Below are positions 14,048-15,238 of a DNA stretch of 15,238 bases, in pieces. The notes under the pieces are model-generated. The model was not told where the DNA came from and searched no databases. It was given only the letters and a program-made list of their open reading frames with translations. Numbering within the stretch: position 1 is the first letter of the stretch; every line of letters starts with the position of its first letter. Origin of the DNA: Alphaproteobacteria bacterium (lineage in GTDB: Bacteria > Pseudomonadota > Alphaproteobacteria > Zavarziniales > Zavarziniaceae); assembly GCA_021774355.1 (NCBI GenBank), contig JAJFJE010000165.1, positions 1 through 15,238 on the forward strand, read 5' to 3'. The position numbers and the translations under genes are program-made.

Positions 14048-15205
14048 TCAGGCGACGATCGGGATCGGTGTCGCCTGGGCGCCCGGCGGGGCCAGCGGAA
14101 CAGTCCATGGGTCGTAGGCATAGACCCAGCTGGGGTCCGTCGCCTGGCGCATCCAGCTGTTCTGGTGGGAGGTCAGTTGGACCTGGGCGGTCCGCGCCGT
14201 GCGGGTCGCCTCGTAGCGCCCGAACGCCGCGTCCAGGTCGTCGGTGTCGTCGAGGCAGCGGGCCAGGATGACCGCGTCCTCCATGGCCATGGCCGCACCC
14301 TGGGCCATGTAGGGCGTCATCGGGTGGCAGGCGTCGCCCAGCAGGACCATGCGCTCGCCGCTCCATCGGGGCAGGGGGTCGCGCTCGACGATCGCCCATT
14401 TGTGGACTTTGGGGCAGGCCGCGAGGACGGCCCGGACCTGATCGTGAAAGCCGGTGAAGCCGCGCCGCAACGTGTCCAGGTCGCCGGTGGCCGACCATGA
14501 TTCCAGGGTCCAGTCGGGCTCGGGCAGGCTGGTGACGAAATAGACCTCGTCCTTTGCCGCGGTTACGAAATATATGACGATATGCCGGTCAGGCCCCCAC
14601 CACTTGGTGCATTCGTCGAGCGTGCCGGCCACCAATGCGGCCGGAAACACCGCCCGGTAGGCGGCCCGCCCGGTGAATTTCGGCGCCGCTTCGCCGAGCA
14701 GATGGGCGCGTATCCGGGAATGAACGCCGTCCGCCGCGATCAGGGCGTCGGCCTGGGCAGTGGTGCCGTCGGCGAATTGAAGGGCGACGCCGGTTCCGGC
14801 GTGGCGTGCCCCGACCAGCTTCTTGTCCAGCGCGACCGACCCTGCGGCCACGCCGGACAGCAGGGCGGCATGGAGGTCGGCGCGATGCATCAGGAGGTAG
14901 GGGGTCCCGAAGGCCGCCTCGGCCTGGTCGCCCAGGGGCAGTTCGTATTTCATGGCGCCGCTGTCCCATTCCCGGTTGGTCCAGGAGCGGGGGCGAAAGG
15001 CGGTGGCGCGGATGCGGGCCTCCAGCCCCAGGCCGCGCAGCACCTTCATGGCGTTGGGGCTCATCTGGATGCCCGCGCCCAGCCGCAGAAACGCGCCGGC
15101 CTGTTCGTAGACCGTCACGGCATAGCCGCGTCGTTGCAGCAGCGCGGCGGCGGTCAGGCCCCCCATTCCGGCGCCGAGGACTGCGATTGTTGGTTGGCCC
15201 GGCAT
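14048..15205 (-). CDS. FAD-dependent aromatic monooxygenase, NicC/salicylate hydroxylase-like
   Basis: This 385-residue class A flavoprotein monooxygenase has FAD/NAD(P)H motifs GAGMGG (11-16), the DG motif AADGVHSRIR (157-166) and GDACHPM (290-296). It resembles 6-hydroxynicotinate 3-monooxygenase (NicC, about 382 residues) throughout: KWWGPDRH, DEVYFVTSLPEPDW, YMAQGAAMAMEDA and DPSWVYAYDPW. Against Pseudomonas putida NicC as I remember it, active-site C202, H211 and Y215 are kept (C199, H208, Y212), but H47 is Q47 and H302 is Y299, so a different substrate is likely. NicC and salicylate hydroxylase replace a carboxylate by hydroxyl; a 4-hydroxybenzoate or related product of the P450 is a possible substrate here. 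GGAGG lies just before the ATG at 15205. It points the same way as the operon downstream, separated by the 333-bp regulatory gap. Confidence 0.9.
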   Translation of the reverse strand: MPGQPTIAVLGAGMGGLTAAALLQRRGYAVTVYEQAGAFLRLGAGIQMSPNAMKVLRGLGLEARIRATAFRPRSWTNREWDSGAMKYELPLGDQAEAAFGTPYLLMHRADLHAALLSGVAAGSVALDKKLVGARHAGTGVALQFADGTTAQADALIAADGVHSRIRAHLLGEAAPKFTGRAAYRAVFPAALVAGTLDECTKWWGPDRHIVIYFVTAAKDEVYFVTSLPEPDWTLESWSATGDLDTLRRGFTGFHDQVRAVLAACPKVHKWAIVERDPLPRWSGERMVLLGDACHPMTPYMAQGAAMAMEDAVILARCLDDTDDLDAAFGRYEATRTARTAQVQLTSHQNSWMRQATDPSWVYAYDPWTVPLAPPGAQATPIPIVA

Positions 15206-15209
15206 GTTT

Positions 15210-15214
15210 CCTCC
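15210..15214 (-). promoter_or_regulatory. Ribosome binding site of the NicC-like monooxygenase
   Basis: GGAGG ends 4 bases before the ATG at 15205. Only 33 bases lie upstream before the window ends, so the promoter is not visible. Confidence 0.5.
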
Positions 15215-15238
15215 ACAATTTTGACCCCCGCGTGCCCG

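Noticed and set aside
1..15238. CRISPR arrays, tRNA/rRNA genes, insertion sequences, integrase or attachment sites
   Set aside because: I looked for regular repeats, cloverleaf signatures, transposase-like proteins and terminal inverted repeats and saw none.

Overview
The window is GC-rich, gene-dense bacterial DNA. Protein families and codon use look alphaproteobacterial: a CYP199-type P450, a VanA/VanB-type demethylase pair, and a YeiE/CysL-type LysR beside a TDT transporter. This placement is inference from family resemblance; no rRNA or tRNA is present to anchor it. All family assignments come from reading motifs, not from database searches.

Left edge (1-1324, + strand): the C-terminal end of a Rieske ring-hydroxylating or O-demethylating oxygenase is followed by its probable reductase, a PDR/VanB-type FMN/2Fe-2S protein. 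Two strong hairpins lie in the gap between them.

1512-5707 (+): a tightly coupled two-gene unit with a TAATG stop/start overlap. The first gene encodes a 1155-residue mosaic protein: an eight-repeat quinoprotein-like beta-propeller, a middle beta-rich domain, a compact cysteine cluster, a long hydrophobic/amphipathic helical region and about six C-terminal membrane helices. The second encodes a 242-residue LamG/concanavalin-like protein. Neither has a visible signal peptide. This pair is the least explained part of the window and the best candidate for an undescribed system.

5824-8032: a LysR-type regulator (-) diverges from a ten-helix TDT-family transporter (+) across an AT-rich intergenic region holding nested inverted repeats. 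Regulator type and transporter family together suggest sulfite or another small anion/acid efflux.

8210-8608 (+): a carboxymuconolactone-decarboxylase-family protein stands alone and converges on the next cluster.

8634-15205 (-): an aromatic catabolism cluster. In transcription order: a NicC-like FAD monooxygenase; a 333-bp regulatory gap with a 10-3-10 palindromic operator; then a probable five-gene operon of SDR dehydrogenase, aldehyde dehydrogenase, CYP199-like P450, [2Fe-2S] ferredoxin and FAD-dependent ferredoxin reductase. The last three form a complete class I P450 electron-transfer chain. A coherent model is oxidation of a para-substituted benzyl alcohol to aldehyde to acid (SDR, ALDH), oxidative O-demethylation of the para-alkoxybenzoate (P450), and ring hydroxylation, possibly decarboxylating, by the NicC-like enzyme. 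With the Rieske pair at the left edge, the neighbourhood looks like an accessory island for methoxylated aromatic acids.
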